Assembly (NCBI GenBank): GCA_902601155.1
Contig: CACKMC010000001.1
Location: 1 to 64,000, forward strand
Direction: 5' to 3'
Source of the DNA: Coxiellaceae bacterium
GTDB taxonomy: Bacteria > Pseudomonadota > Gammaproteobacteria > Comchoanobacterales > Comchoanobacteraceae
Length of the DNA stretch: 64,000 bases
Shown here: piece by piece, positions 20,601 through 28,718 of the stretch
Layout: each line of letters starts with the position of its first letter
How positions within the stretch are numbered: the first letter of the stretch is position 1
The notes under the pieces: model-generated
What the model was told of the DNA's origin: nothing
Databases searched by the model: none
The model's input: the letters and a program-made list of their open reading frames with translations, nothing else
Position numbers and translations under genes: made by a program

Positions 20601-20780
20601 GCCAACACCCATGCCTTTAACCCAAAAAATGCCGCACATACGACACGCCTACTGACACAAACAGCCATCACCCATGCACAATGGGTTGCGCTAGGTTTGA
20701 ATCCACACACAAAAACCTTTGGCGATCAGCCGCCACCACCGCCGCATGCTTTACAGTCACACAAAGCTTCGCTAAGCTAA
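17631..20780 (+). CDS. Large repeat protein with ankyrin-like modules, unknown function
   Basis: Not recognised. It encodes 1049 residues with no signal peptide and no clear membrane helix. The first 500 residues are helical and rich in His, Tyr and Leu. Three degenerate modules of about 120 residues follow at roughly 503–620, 670–795 and 888–1015. Each starts with a helix like QHLYELL, has a (K/P)xW(I/V)xxG(A/V)x(I/V) motif (AWIQQGAKVN, QWVRQGVYIH, PWIRAGAQIN) and then WxS. The GA-x-(I/V)-N part resembles ankyrin hairpins but the spacing is far longer. Pro-rich linkers separate the modules, and the tail is proline-rich. AGGAG precedes ATG 17631 by seven bases. It is probably a partner or neighbour of the divergent giant gene; an effector role is only inferred. 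Confidence 0.8.
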   Translation: MQALMQWTTTVCQPPYTRTNHANLVQHMKTLCALDDPKTIRKEKERLFQSFTKLNNTCQTNINRFYQIGLDIESEKSYLFNIKKSWFKSWQDSFLLSYQKNLYHKMHFIKDRLFQSHPMDEQCVIILLAMFKTLSMHLHEDMDEMLHLPLVHYADTNPLSPEHTLLCLLVQTIDIMTCLLTTGHFDLAKYTDKGDIDKKIAQMFPNVRSFGVPHYLNGVYRHLTLKLRGIYMAWHSLGRHPHRLTQTLTLITQATRFTWHQFRPQMCADLLITSLKARDTQPGVFWSRWTSWYAACIGLQTFRKKKALYGYHTAYPLIPFHEMHHPDTIPLTYLIEAFVHYQVLKQMIPQFIKIVQTPDGERPPSVVGVDDSLTGLLTSLQTQIAELGPAWQDYLLHAFERGAASVVCQALPVHLYRPILPTTPLKPEDDRKIRDFIYRHPSNQKEIQNLTTWALGKRESYHEHFVSWPHLAQLSERIQPSPSPIKITPILSAESIMAKSWTPLQATQHLYELLKRSRYDSLPHHAIKAWIQQGAKVNESAYPSWSMVAYLDQKNQQDLLITLLSAIDVTQAQILHFFQFIKKTKRDDWIINVLRCHPLVFDPCHREDHWQAFMKHLDQDPRQKLSDHEKRFIEARKAHLEKLRHITQTLNMTTVSKTEPSPATPPRFKENTAQLYHYINTTQYDADIDPRVKQWVRQGVYIHDPHCPIWTSVQTISHPLRQQYLKAYLIGAKDITYPQQSEILIGTVQIIAEEQEHFELSSRRLKQLLSYEGLHFNLFREDQWQDFIQQVQKAGASFKGFSSRKDGTFKALETIRQTIWQERQAASVVVKTPTIQPRHGSDHPQNTHPPVKVSRPATLPYSPPPPVSSTRFHAARRPATLQPITDNPTQKLYTYLSEPHDEQQDEIYIPPWIRAGAQINHTHHHCWASLGNIVDPRRRTHLKEQLVFAVDSQQDQIIEVLSFLAQRIQRAPAHDRRQGQRRLLFSRLLFANTHAFNPKNAAHTTRLLTQTAITHAQWVALGLNPHTKTFGDQPPPPPHALQSHKASLS

Positions 20781-20804
20781 ACAAGACTTTTAAAAGGGTA
20801 AATC

Positions 20805-21080
20805 ATGTCAACAGACACTGTGTTTTGTCAACGATTACAACGTGAGGGAAAAACCTTGACCTTTGCACCTTACCCTGGTGAGCTGGGTGAACGTATTCAG
20901 TCTCACATTTCAGAAGAAGGTTGGCAAGCATGGCTCGCACATCAAACCATGTTGATTAATGAATATCGCTTGAATCCCATGGATCCAGAGGCACGACGTT
21001 TCCTAGAAAATGCCATGACCGCCTTTTTATTTGAAGGCAAAGAAACCTTGCCGGATCAATTCAAACCAAAATCAGACTAA
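20805..21080 (+). CDS. yggX: Probable Fe(2+)-trafficking protein
   Basis: A 91-residue YggX-family protein, implicated in iron handling and protection of iron–sulfur clusters from oxidation. The N-terminal region with the conserved cysteine ([10 protein letters not shown]), [10 protein letters not shown] and [18 protein letters not shown] are all typical. AAAAGGG precedes the ATG by six bases. In many gammaproteobacteria yggX is adjacent to mutY, whose protein has an iron–sulfur cluster; here the two are split by the giant-gene insertion. tRNA-Phe follows 46 bases downstream. Confidence 0.94.
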   Translation: MSTDTVFCQRLQREGKTLTFAPYPGELGERIQSHISEEGWQAWLAHQTMLINEYRLNPMDPEARRFLENAMTAFLFEGKETLPDQFKPKSD

Positions 21081-21126
21081 GGCTTGACCTAAGTAAGGCA
21101 AGCATGTTTAGATAGACGTATGGTTT

Positions 21127-21202
21127 GGCCAGATAGCTCAGTCGGTAGAGCAGTGGACTGAAAATCCTCGTGTCGGCAGTTCGATTCTGCCTCTGGCCAC
21201 CA
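21127..21202 (+). tRNA. tRNA-Phe (GAA)
   Basis: A 76-base cloverleaf. The acceptor stem GGCCAGA (21127–21133) pairs with TCTGGCC (21192–21198), followed by discriminator A and an encoded CCA. The anticodon loop CTGAAAA gives GAA. The T arm contains TTCGATTC. Position after yggX is the usual one in this class. Confidence 0.97.
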
Positions 21203-21243
21203 CCCCTCCTTATGCCATCCAATGAAACACCACATCCGTTACC

Positions 21244-21333
21244 TTATCGTTGATGTCGGCGAATACGCACAGGCTCCGCTTGAACACCTAACACAGTCAA
21301 GCTGAGTAAAAAAAGAACACACAATAAAACCAT
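21244..21333 (-). CDS. Possible 29-residue secreted peptide
   Basis: ATG 21333 is preceded by AAGGA at seven-base spacing. The 29 codons give a start methionine, a run of Leu/Val hydrophobics (about residues 2–16), a signal-peptidase-like VQA before residue 20, and a short basic tail EPVRIRRHQR. That is a complete signal peptide with a ten-residue mature peptide. A sigma-70-like promoter lies just upstream. It could be a small exported peptide or an entericidin-like protein, but no family is recognised. Chance cannot be excluded at this length. Confidence 0.4.
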   Translation of the reverse strand: MVLLCVLFLLSLTVLGVQAEPVRIRRHQR

Positions 21334-21359
21334 AAAAACATCCTTGTTTTGTTCTTATT

Positions 21360-21387
21360 AGATTAACAAAATCATGTAAAAAGTCAA
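21360..21387 (-). promoter_or_regulatory. Candidate promoter for the 29-residue peptide gene
   Basis: Read on the minus strand: TTGACT (21387–21382), 16 bases, TAATCT (21365–21360). The -35 matches five of six consensus bases; the -10 is weak. It lies 27 bases upstream of the ATG. Confidence 0.4.
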
Positions 21388-21420
21388 TACATTGGCAGTA
21401 AAACACAAGAGCCCATGAAT

Positions 21421-21440
21421 AAAAAACGTTTATTAAACGC
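21421..21440 (-). terminator. Weak intrinsic terminator after comEC
   Basis: On the minus strand GCGTTT-AAT-AAACGT is followed by T's. The stem is five Watson–Crick pairs plus a G·U, so it is weak, but the T run is good and it lies about 20 bases after the comEC stop. Confidence 0.45.
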
Positions 21441-21461
21441 TAAATAATACTATTAAAATTT

Positions 21462-23522
21462 TTACATCACACAATGTTTTGCATCACAAAACCATGTGCT
21501 TGTCCCATGGCGATTGGTTTGAAGCACCTGCACCCCCATGGCCTGATACGCTGCCATCACTTTAACATGTGGATGGTGATAACGATTAAACACCCCAGCA
21601 CTGGCAATCGCCCAACGAGGATGCACAGCTTCTACAAAAGGACGATACCACCCATTGAGCGCACCATGATGGGGTATCACAAGGATGGATGAGGGCAATG
21701 CAGATCGGTGATCAACCACCAAACGCTTTAACACGGGTATATCCGCATCGCCCGTGATCAACACGCGCTGTGTGCCCACAGAGACGGACAGCACGCATGA
21801 CGCTTGATTGCCTGTGGCTTGGCTATCTGGCGATAACACACGAAACAACACACCATCCCACTGCCAGACTTGACCTGTGCGACATGGACTGGCTTGTAAA
21901 CGTGGCCATAAACGTGCCACCTCACCCGTCATACGCCAACCCACTGGAAAATCATCCACCAATGCTTGCACACCGCCCGTATGATCTGAATCCGCATGCG
22001 TGATGACCAAACCAGATAAGTCATTCACCCCTCCTTGGAGTAGATGAGGAATGATCACGCGAAATACACTGTGGTAAGGACCATGACCAGGCCCCGTATC
22101 CACCAAGAGACTATGCTTGGCCGTCTGAACCCACACAGACAAACCTTGACCGACATCCAATACACTGACTCGAAACGTGCCAGGGTGCATGCGTGAACCA
22201 CCACCAAGCAAACAAACACACAATGGCCAATATGCCCAAGCATGCATGGCTTGTTGTCTCGGCAAACCTGTCCATATCATCACCACCCACGCCCAACAAA
22301 AAGGCGCAGAGGCACCAGTGACCCAATGCCAACTGCCAGACCATGCCGTGATCGACTGCAATACCGACCAACTGCCTTGCAATAAGCCCAGCGTGAAACG
22401 ATGTAACCATTCACCATATTCACCTCCCCAAGTGGCTATCCATGATAACGGCAAAATCACATGACAGACCCAAGGAATGGCGATCGCGTTGGTGAAGACA
22501 CTGATGGTTGAAAATCCATGATAAAACCACAAAGAAGCGGGTAATAAAGCCAAAACTAAACGCCCCTGTAAAACCATGCGACGGTCTGACTGCATCATGA
22601 TGAGGTAAGCCACAGACCACATGGAAAACCAAAACCCTGCCTGCATAAGACACCTTGGCCGCCACACACACACCCATAGTATGGACCATGCCCATAAACC
22701 TAAACGTGAGCGAGGACGACTGATGACATGGGATACCGTGGACATGGTTAAGCTTGAAAACGCTCGAATACTGGCAATGCCACACCCTGAAAACCACACA
22801 TACCATCCTGCACATAACCACCCTACCCACCGACCAAGATAAGTGTTTGTGCCACTAAAAAGCCATGTCACACAGGCGGATACCATACTGGCCATGGCCA
22901 CAATATGAAGCCCTGAGATCGCGACCAAATGACTCAATCCACTCCGGCGTAACACTTGCCATTGTTCTGCACGAATCTCTGATGTTTCACCAGTCACTAA
23001 CGCGGTGTAAATACCCTGCATGGGATGATGATGAGAGAGTCTCTGAATCACATGGGCACGCAACGAAGCCCCACGAAGTCGACGAATTGGCTTCACCCAT
23101 AAACGTCCACGCATGGACACAGCTTGATGGTGCCAACGTGATCTTGCATAAGGCTGATGCACCGGATCCATGATCGGTCGACTGCGCGTCACATGGACAC
23201 GCCATCGTTCACCTTCCCAGGCAGATAAACCATGACAACGAAAAACACCTGGATAATGTGGCTGAATAAAGACCACATCCGAAGCATGCGCATGTAATCG
23301 ATGCGTCACTTGCACCGTGGCATCTTGGGATGGCGGTGCGAATACGGTGCACATGGGGTGCAAACACATCCAACACCAACCCATACTGAGCGTGTACAAT
23401 GAAAGGCAACAAGCACGTAAACTTTTAAGCCATAAAAAGCCCAGACCAAGCCACAAAACCACCCATATCGGCTTGAGCCATAACGCCATGGCCATGCCCA
23501 CAAGACAGGCGATGATTCTCAT
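21462..23522 (-). CDS. comEC: DNA internalisation protein ComEC/Rec2
   Basis: A 686-residue polytopic membrane protein forming the inner-membrane channel for single-stranded DNA in natural transformation. It has N-terminal membrane helices and an OB-like region. The ComEC core follows with LVAISGLHIVAMAS near residue 190. The C-terminal metallo-beta-lactamase-like domain has VITHADSDHTGGV and later VIPHHGALNG, then the terminal catalytic region. Length and order are normal for an intact gene. The start at 23522 has no strong ribosome-binding site. Whether the organism is competent cannot be told; no other com genes are in the window. Confidence 0.93.
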   Translation of the reverse strand: MRIIACLVGMAMALWLKPIWVVLWLGLGFLWLKSLRACCLSLYTLSMGWCWMCLHPMCTVFAPPSQDATVQVTHRLHAHASDVVFIQPHYPGVFRCHGLSAWEGERWRVHVTRSRPIMDPVHQPYARSRWHHQAVSMRGRLWVKPIRRLRGASLRAHVIQRLSHHHPMQGIYTALVTGETSEIRAEQWQVLRRSGLSHLVAISGLHIVAMASMVSACVTWLFSGTNTYLGRWVGWLCAGWYVWFSGCGIASIRAFSSLTMSTVSHVISRPRSRLGLWAWSILWVCVWRPRCLMQAGFWFSMWSVAYLIMMQSDRRMVLQGRLVLALLPASLWFYHGFSTISVFTNAIAIPWVCHVILPLSWIATWGGEYGEWLHRFTLGLLQGSWSVLQSITAWSGSWHWVTGASAPFCWAWVVMIWTGLPRQQAMHAWAYWPLCVCLLGGGSRMHPGTFRVSVLDVGQGLSVWVQTAKHSLLVDTGPGHGPYHSVFRVIIPHLLQGGVNDLSGLVITHADSDHTGGVQALVDDFPVGWRMTGEVARLWPRLQASPCRTGQVWQWDGVLFRVLSPDSQATGNQASCVLSVSVGTQRVLITGDADIPVLKRLVVDHRSALPSSILVIPHHGALNGWYRPFVEAVHPRWAIASAGVFNRYHHPHVKVMAAYQAMGVQVLQTNRHGTSTWFCDAKHCVM

Positions 23523-23591
23523 GCATGCACATCCAAAGCGCTACTTTATCGTACACCTCGGCTGTTGTCAGACCCGTAAAAAGACTCAGCA

Positions 23592-24881
23592 CTAGTCCGT
23601 GACTTCAGTTTCCTCCAAGTGCCTTGCACGCGGGTAAACCTTCACACGCTCAATCAAATTATCTTTGACCGAGAGGATCTCAATAGGATAACCACCCACA
23701 CGAATCCCGACAGGATGCTCTGGAATGGTGGTTAACTCCTCCACCAGTAAACCACTGAGCGTATTGGGACCATCCACAGGCAGTTCCCATGTCAATAAAC
23801 GGTTGAGATCACGAATATTGATGGTACCGGGTACCGTCACTGAACCATCAAGATGATGGGTCACCCCACCTAAAATCGCATGATCACTGAAAGCATCACT
23901 GCCTAGTATCTCATCTAAAATATCTTCAAAAGAAATCATCCCTTCGATGTCACCATACTCATCAACCACCAAGCCCAAACGTTGCTCACTGCGTTGAAAT
24001 TGTTGCAATTGCTTTGTCAAAGATACCTTGGCAGGTACATAGACCACGGGTCGACAAGCTTGAATCACCATGTGCTTTGTCAAACATCCATCCAACAATA
24101 AATCAATCACACGTCGCACGGAAAGCACCCCATGAACACGCTCAATATGCTCACTGAATACCAACACATCGTCAGCTGCCAATGCTTTTAATTGCATCAA
24201 TACTTCGGGCCAAGCACGGCTTAAATCTAAACCCTGAATGTCTGTACGAGGAATCATCACATCATTCACGGTTAAATTTTCTAAATCCAGCAACCCAATC
24301 ACCATGTCGCGATGCTTGTGAGATAAGCGAGTATGATCCACGCTTAATAGCCCTTTGATCTCTTCACCACTGAGCGGATCAACGCCATGATGCTTCACGC
24401 GCACACCGACAAAACGTAAGAACGTATTGGCCACACCATTCACCAACCACACCAAAGGGTAAAAAAGTGTTAATAAGCCACGCAATGGTCTAGCCATCAA
24501 CATTGATATGCGTTGAGAATGGACCACCGCCAATGTCTTTGGCATCACTTCCGCCACAATCAAAATCACCAAGGTCAAGGATGTAATCGCGACACTCAGT
24601 CCCCATTGACCAAAAGATCGCACGGCAATCATGGTCATGATCGATGAAGCCAACACGTTGGTACAGGTATTCCCAATCAAAATCACACCTAATAAGCGAT
24701 CTGGACGGGTCAACAAGGCCTGAACACGCCGTGCACGTTGATTGCCTTTTCTTGCCAATGCTTGCATACGATAACGATTCACGGCCATCAATGCCGTTTC
24801 TGAGCCCGAAAAAATGCCTGACAATGCAATCAAACCTGCTAAACTACCCCATAATACCTGGGTACTCAATGGCTCCGCCAT
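23592..24881 (-). CDS. corB: CNNM/CorB-type transporter-associated protein (DUF21, CBS pair, CorC_HlyC)
   Basis: A 429-residue inner-membrane protein with an N-terminal DUF21 domain of three to four helices (SGSETALMAVNRYRM near residue 25). Paired CBS domains follow (NVTVNDVMIPRTDIQGLDL region to GLVVDEYGDIEGMISFEDIL). A C-terminal CorC_HlyC domain ends it (VPGTINIRDLNRLL). Family members act in magnesium and cobalt efflux or homeostasis. GGAGG precedes the ATG, and the ypjD stop lies one base upstream, so the two are coupled. ffh/ypjD/corB linkage is common in gammaproteobacteria. Substrate is not shown by sequence. Confidence 0.9.
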   Translation of the reverse strand: MAEPLSTQVLWGSLAGLIALSGIFSGSETALMAVNRYRMQALARKGNQRARRVQALLTRPDRLLGVILIGNTCTNVLASSIMTMIAVRSFGQWGLSVAITSLTLVILIVAEVMPKTLAVVHSQRISMLMARPLRGLLTLFYPLVWLVNGVANTFLRFVGVRVKHHGVDPLSGEEIKGLLSVDHTRLSHKHRDMVIGLLDLENLTVNDVMIPRTDIQGLDLSRAWPEVLMQLKALAADDVLVFSEHIERVHGVLSVRRVIDLLLDGCLTKHMVIQACRPVVYVPAKVSLTKQLQQFQRSEQRLGLVVDEYGDIEGMISFEDILDEILGSDAFSDHAILGGVTHHLDGSVTVPGTINIRDLNRLLTWELPVDGPNTLSGLLVEELTTIPEHPVGIRVGGYPIEILSVKDNLIERVKVYPRARHLEETEVTD

Positions 24882-24882
24882 A

Positions 24883-25599
24883 TTATCCCCCTCCTATGCT
24901 GACCCAATACAATCCAGTCAGTAATACCGTCCCCACCACAACGAACATGATCAAAGCGCCATGGGACAATGGATGACGCACTAAACTCCACCATAATAAA
25001 CTAAACATGGCCCATGCCATCACTGTGGCCAAAAGCTTGGGCATATCATGCAAGCCAAGCTGCCAACACGCCAATAGCAATAAACCCGTGAGTAAGACAC
25101 TCAAGGTCGCGACACCTAAGATCACCCCTTGACGCAGTGGTTGCAGTGGCCAACCATCCCAATGATGCATCCATGTCTGATGACGTAATCGCTGATGCTG
25201 CCAAGCATAGCAACCTGTGACAATCAACAAAGCCACACCAACCAAACTGATACAACTGCCTAATACATAATGCATATCAAACACATCTTGTGAAGGTGCC
25301 CATGCCATCCATGACGCACTGAGCGCCACACACGCCACAGACAAGCATCGAGCTGTGGTGAGATAAGCTTGACGCCAAGCGAACCATGTTGCGATCACAA
25401 CAAGCATGGCGGCATTTGCCCACGCAGGTGCATCCGATAACATTTGACAAACCACCGCAAACACAATGAAAGGCAGTAACACACCATTTTGTGCCCGCTG
25501 ACTATGATAAGCGAGTAAGCCTGCTGCCAAATAAACACTGGAGGCAAGCCATTGCAATGAAAAACCTAGCATCAACATAGCTTCTATCATAACAGACAT
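24883..25599 (-). CDS. ypjD: CcsA/YpjD-family membrane protein
   Basis: A polytopic protein of about 238 residues and seven to eight hydrophobic helices, matching the cytochrome-c-assembly-like YpjD (CorE) family encoded beside ffh. CorE was linked to magnesium/cobalt transport with CorB, the downstream gene here. Several ATG/GTG starts are possible (25605 GTG, 25599, 25590) and none has a clear ribosome-binding site; 25599 is a compromise. The stop TAA is one base before the corB ATG. Confidence 0.78.
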   Translation of the reverse strand: MSVMIEAMLMLGFSLQWLASSVYLAAGLLAYHSQRAQNGVLLPFIVFAVVCQMLSDAPAWANAAMLVVIATWFAWRQAYLTTARCLSVACVALSASWMAWAPSQDVFDMHYVLGSCISLVGVALLIVTGCYAWQHQRLRHQTWMHHWDGWPLQPLRQGVILGVATLSVLLTGLLLLACWQLGLHDMPKLLATVMAWAMFSLLWWSLVRHPLSHGALIMFVVVGTVLLTGLYWVSIGGG

Positions 25600-25685
25600 C
25601 CACACACTTGGCCACTTAAATAAGGGACGCTTGCTGCCCTTACCCTTGCATGCTACCCTAACTTTTTTAAGTCAAGGACATTGTC

Positions 25686-27044
25686 ATGGCAGCCTTTTCA
25701 CAGTTAAGCCAAGCGTTTCATCAAGCCTGCAAAACCTTGAGTGGTGCCAACAAACTGACCGAAAAAAACATCCAACAAGCTGTATTAGAAACAGAAAACG
25801 CACTCATTGCGGCCGATTGCGCTGTGGATGTTGCCTTGACTTTTTGTCAACGCGTGCGTGATAAAGCCTTGGGCTCCCCAGTCAAAGGACGCTTAAGCCC
25901 TGAACAAGTGTTTAAAAAATTACTTCATGATGAGCTGGTCCATGTCATGGCAACCCCAGCCGACCAAGATCACTTACTGCATCTGGCTGCACGGCCACCT
26001 GCCATCATCTTACTGGCCGGATTACAGGGGGCGGGCAAGACCACCACAGCAGCCCGCTTAGGCCTTTGGATACAAAAACAATACCAAAAAAGCGTCATGC
26101 TGGTCTCGACAGATGTTTACCGCCCAGCGGCCATGGATCAACTGGCGCGACTGGCTGAACAAGCGTCATTGCACCATCATCCAGCCAGCCCCCAACAATC
26201 CCCCACCCGCATTGTCAAAGATGCCATCGATGCAGCACGTCGTACAAGCGCAGATGTGTTGATTGTGGATACAGCAGGTCGAACCCATATTGACGAAGCC
26301 ATGATGACTGAAATCTCTCAACTTCATCAACAATGTAACCCCACAGAAACCTTGCTGGTGATTGACAGCATGACAGGGCAAATAGCGGCTGAAACCGCCT
26401 CGGCTTTTCACACAGCACTGCCGAAACTTAGCGGGGTAATTTTAACCAAAACAGACGGCGATAGTCGTGGTGGTGCGGTTCTATCCGTGTGTGATACGAT
26501 TCAACAACCGATTAAATTCATTGGCACGGGTGAAAAACTCAAGGACCTTGATACTTTCGATCCTGAGCGCATGGCCAATCAGCTGCTTGGCATGGGTGAC
26601 ATTGTGGGCCTGGTGCGTGAAGTCGAACACCATGTGGACCAACAAAAAGCTGAAAAGACTGCCAAGAAAATGCTGAAAGGGCAATTCACGTTAGATGATT
26701 TGGCCAGCCAATACCAACAAATGCAAAAACTTGACTTGCATGCCTTGATGAAACACATGCCTGGCGCGGCTTCTATGCCGCCACCTGACATCGACACCAA
26801 ACGTATCAAGCACATGCTGGCAGTCATTCAATCCATGACTCGTCAAGAAAAACAACAACCTGAACAGCTTAAAGGGTCACAAAAACGTCGTATTGCTGAG
26901 GGTTCTGGCACATCTTTAGCCATGGTGTTACAAGTGATCAAGCAATACAAACAAATGAAAAAGATGGCAAAAAAAATGAAAGGCGGCGCATGGAAAAAAC
27001 AACTGGCTGCCATGCAAGGGCAAAATCCAGACAATCTGTTTTAA
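25686..27044 (+). CDS. ffh: Signal recognition particle protein Ffh
   Basis: GTPase that binds 4.5S RNA and targets nascent membrane proteins to FtsY. Of its 452 residues, the N domain is about 1–90. The G domain has GLQGAGKTTTAARL, DTAGRTHID and LTKTDGDSRGG. The Met-rich M domain follows (GQFTLDDLASQYQQMQKL, RRIAEGSG, MKKMAKKMKGG). AAGGA precedes the ATG by about seven bases. It is divergent from ypjD/corB and followed by the rpsP operon, a conserved order. Confidence 0.97.
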   Translation: MAAFSQLSQAFHQACKTLSGANKLTEKNIQQAVLETENALIAADCAVDVALTFCQRVRDKALGSPVKGRLSPEQVFKKLLHDELVHVMATPADQDHLLHLAARPPAIILLAGLQGAGKTTTAARLGLWIQKQYQKSVMLVSTDVYRPAAMDQLARLAEQASLHHHPASPQQSPTRIVKDAIDAARRTSADVLIVDTAGRTHIDEAMMTEISQLHQQCNPTETLLVIDSMTGQIAAETASAFHTALPKLSGVILTKTDGDSRGGAVLSVCDTIQQPIKFIGTGEKLKDLDTFDPERMANQLLGMGDIVGLVREVEHHVDQQKAEKTAKKMLKGQFTLDDLASQYQQMQKLDLHALMKHMPGAASMPPPDIDTKRIKHMLAVIQSMTRQEKQQPEQLKGSQKRRIAEGSGTSLAMVLQVIKQYKQMKKMAKKMKGGAWKKQLAAMQGQNPDNLF

Positions 27045-27145
27045 ACCCTTCCCATTTGTAAAAAAAAAGCGTATGATAGGCAATCATGTTGGTTGTTTGT
27101 TTTCAAGCAGCCACATAAATATTCAGTAAATCAAGGGTTTTCATT

Positions 27146-27529
27146 ATGGCAGTTGTCATCCGTTTAGCTCGTCGAGGACGAAAAAAGTTACCACATTTTA
27201 GCATCGAAGTAGCCGATTCACGCTTCAAACGTTTTATTGAAGTGATCGGACGCACCAACCCCGCTGCCAAAATGCACCACCTTGACCTTACGCGCTATGA
27301 CCATTGGATCTCACAAGGCGCCAACCCGACCGATACCGTTCGACGTCTCTACAACCAAATCAAGCGTGAAGAAGTCGCAGAAGCAAAACCTGCCAAAAAA
27401 GCAACCAAAACCAGCACAGCCAAGAAAGCCACAGCCAGCACCACAAAAAAAACAACCGCAACCAAAACCAGCACTGCTAAGTCGAAAGCATCAAGCGAAA
27501 CCAAAGCGGACGCTGAAACCAGCAAGTGA
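27146..27529 (+). CDS. rpsP: 30S ribosomal protein S16 with long basic tail
   Basis: The first 80 or so residues are standard S16 (VVIRLARRGRKKLPHF, then EVIGRTNPAAK). About 45 extra C-terminal residues are almost only Lys, Ala, Thr and Ser in PAKKA/TAKKAT-like repeats, giving 127 residues against about 82 in E. coli. Similar histone-H1-like tails occur on some ribosomal proteins and may bind RNA; the role here is unknown. The gene opens the rpsP–rimM–trmD–rplS operon, and its TGA overlaps the rimM GTG start (GTGA). A TATGAT at 27072–27077 may be its -10 box. Confidence 0.95.
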   Translation: MAVVIRLARRGRKKLPHFSIEVADSRFKRFIEVIGRTNPAAKMHHLDLTRYDHWISQGANPTDTVRRLYNQIKREEVAEAKPAKKATKTSTAKKATASTTKKTTATKTSTAKSKASSETKADAETSK

Positions 27530-28017
27530 TTGAAATTGGTCAAATCGGCCGACCTTTTGGCCTAGAAGGCTGGAGCTTTCTGCAGTCGTATACTGAACCC
27601 TATGATAATATTTTCACGTATACGCCGTGGACCATCCAGCATCAAGGCAAAACACACACCATCACACCACAAGCTTGGAAACCACATGGCCGTCGCCTCT
27701 TGGTACACCTGCCTAACTGCCATACCCCCGAAGAAGCTAAACCATGGGCACAAGCCACTATTTTCATGGAACGCCAACAACTGCCCCCCTGCCAAGCAGG
27801 CGAATACTACCACGTTGACCTGATCAACACAGAAGTCATCAATCAAGACGGCCAATCACTTGGCCAAGTCTCGCAAGTCGAGAATTATGGCCCCCATGAT
27901 ATCCTCGTGATCACAGGCCCATCTGAAGTAAGACGCCTTCCTTATGTGCCAAGTGTCATTCAACATGTCGACCTTGCACAACAAAAAATTACCGTGATGT
28001 GGTGGGATCCCATCTGA
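27526..28017 (+). CDS. rimM: Ribosome maturation factor RimM
   Basis: A 163-residue 16S processing factor that binds S19 and helps mature the 30S head. The N-terminal IGQIGRPFGLEGW matches the family signature and is followed by a PRC-barrel domain (CQAGEYYHVDLINTEV, LPYVPSVIQHVDL). The start is GTG at 27526, overlapping the rpsP stop by four bases. The stop shares one base with the trmD ATG (TGATG). Confidence 0.94.
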   Translation: MIEIGQIGRPFGLEGWSFLQSYTEPYDNIFTYTPWTIQHQGKTHTITPQAWKPHGRRLLVHLPNCHTPEEAKPWAQATIFMERQQLPPCQAGEYYHVDLINTEVINQDGQSLGQVSQVENYGPHDILVITGPSEVRRLPYVPSVIQHVDLAQQKITVMWWDPI

Positions 28018-28718
28018 TGCACTTCTCCATCATCACCCTCTTCCCCCCCCTTTTTGACGCCTTGCACCATGGCGTCATAGGACGGGCAATTGAACAAGGC
28101 CATGCCAGCTACCAATGCTGGAACCCTCGGGATTATAGCCATCGGCCCCACGGTTATATTGACGACCACCCCTATGGCGGCGGGCCAGGGATGATCATGC
28201 AAGCGCCTCCTTTGCAGCACAGCATTCGTGCCGCCACCGCATCAAAAACAGGAAAAACAAGGCGGGTATACCTATCCCCTCGAGGCCCTACATTGACCCA
28301 AAAAAAACTCCATCAGTTTCGTGCCTATGATCATATCGTGTTACTGTGTGGCCGATATGAAGGCGTGGATGAACGCGTGATCGAATCAGACATTGATGAA
28401 GAACTTTCTATTGGCGATTACATTTTATCTGGCGGTGAAATGGCAGCACTTGTACTGATAGACGCCCTGATTCGCTTACATCCTCAATGCCTTGGACACC
28501 CTGAATCAGCACAGCAAGACAGTTTTTCTGCCGGTTTATTAGAATATCCTCATTATACACGACCTAAAACAGTTGAAAATTGTGATGTACCTGCTATACT
28601 CCTTGGTGGAAATCATCAGCAAATTGCATGGTGGAGACGGACCCAAGCTGAAAAAGTGACCCAACAACGTCGACCTGATTTATGGGCCGCCTACACCGAG
28701 GAGAAAAAACATGAGTAA
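28017..28718 (+). CDS. trmD: tRNA (guanine-N1)-methyltransferase
   Basis: Methylates G37 next to the anticodon to prevent frameshifting. The trefoil-knot cofactor site is clear: [15 protein letters not shown] and [28 protein letters not shown] precedes it. ATG 28017 is chosen because it overlaps the rimM stop and directly starts the typical [13 protein letters not shown]; an upstream in-frame start adds nothing conserved. The 233-residue length is slightly short but complete. Confidence 0.96.
   Translation: MHFSIITLFPPLFDALHHGVIGRAIEQGHASYQCWNPRDYSHRPHGYIDDHPYGGGPGMIMQAPPLQHSIRAATASKTGKTRRVYLSPRGPTLTQKKLHQFRAYDHIVLLCGRYEGVDERVIESDIDEELSIGDYILSGGEMAALVLIDALIRLHPQCLGHPESAQQDSFSAGLLEYPHYTRPKTVENCDVPAILLGGNHQQIAWWRRTQAEKVTQQRRPDLWAAYTEEKKHE

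Noticed and set aside
13437-20780. Mobile element or prophage carrying the giant genes
   Set aside because: No transposase, integrase, terminal repeats or tRNA 3'-end duplication could be found; only gene order suggests insertion.
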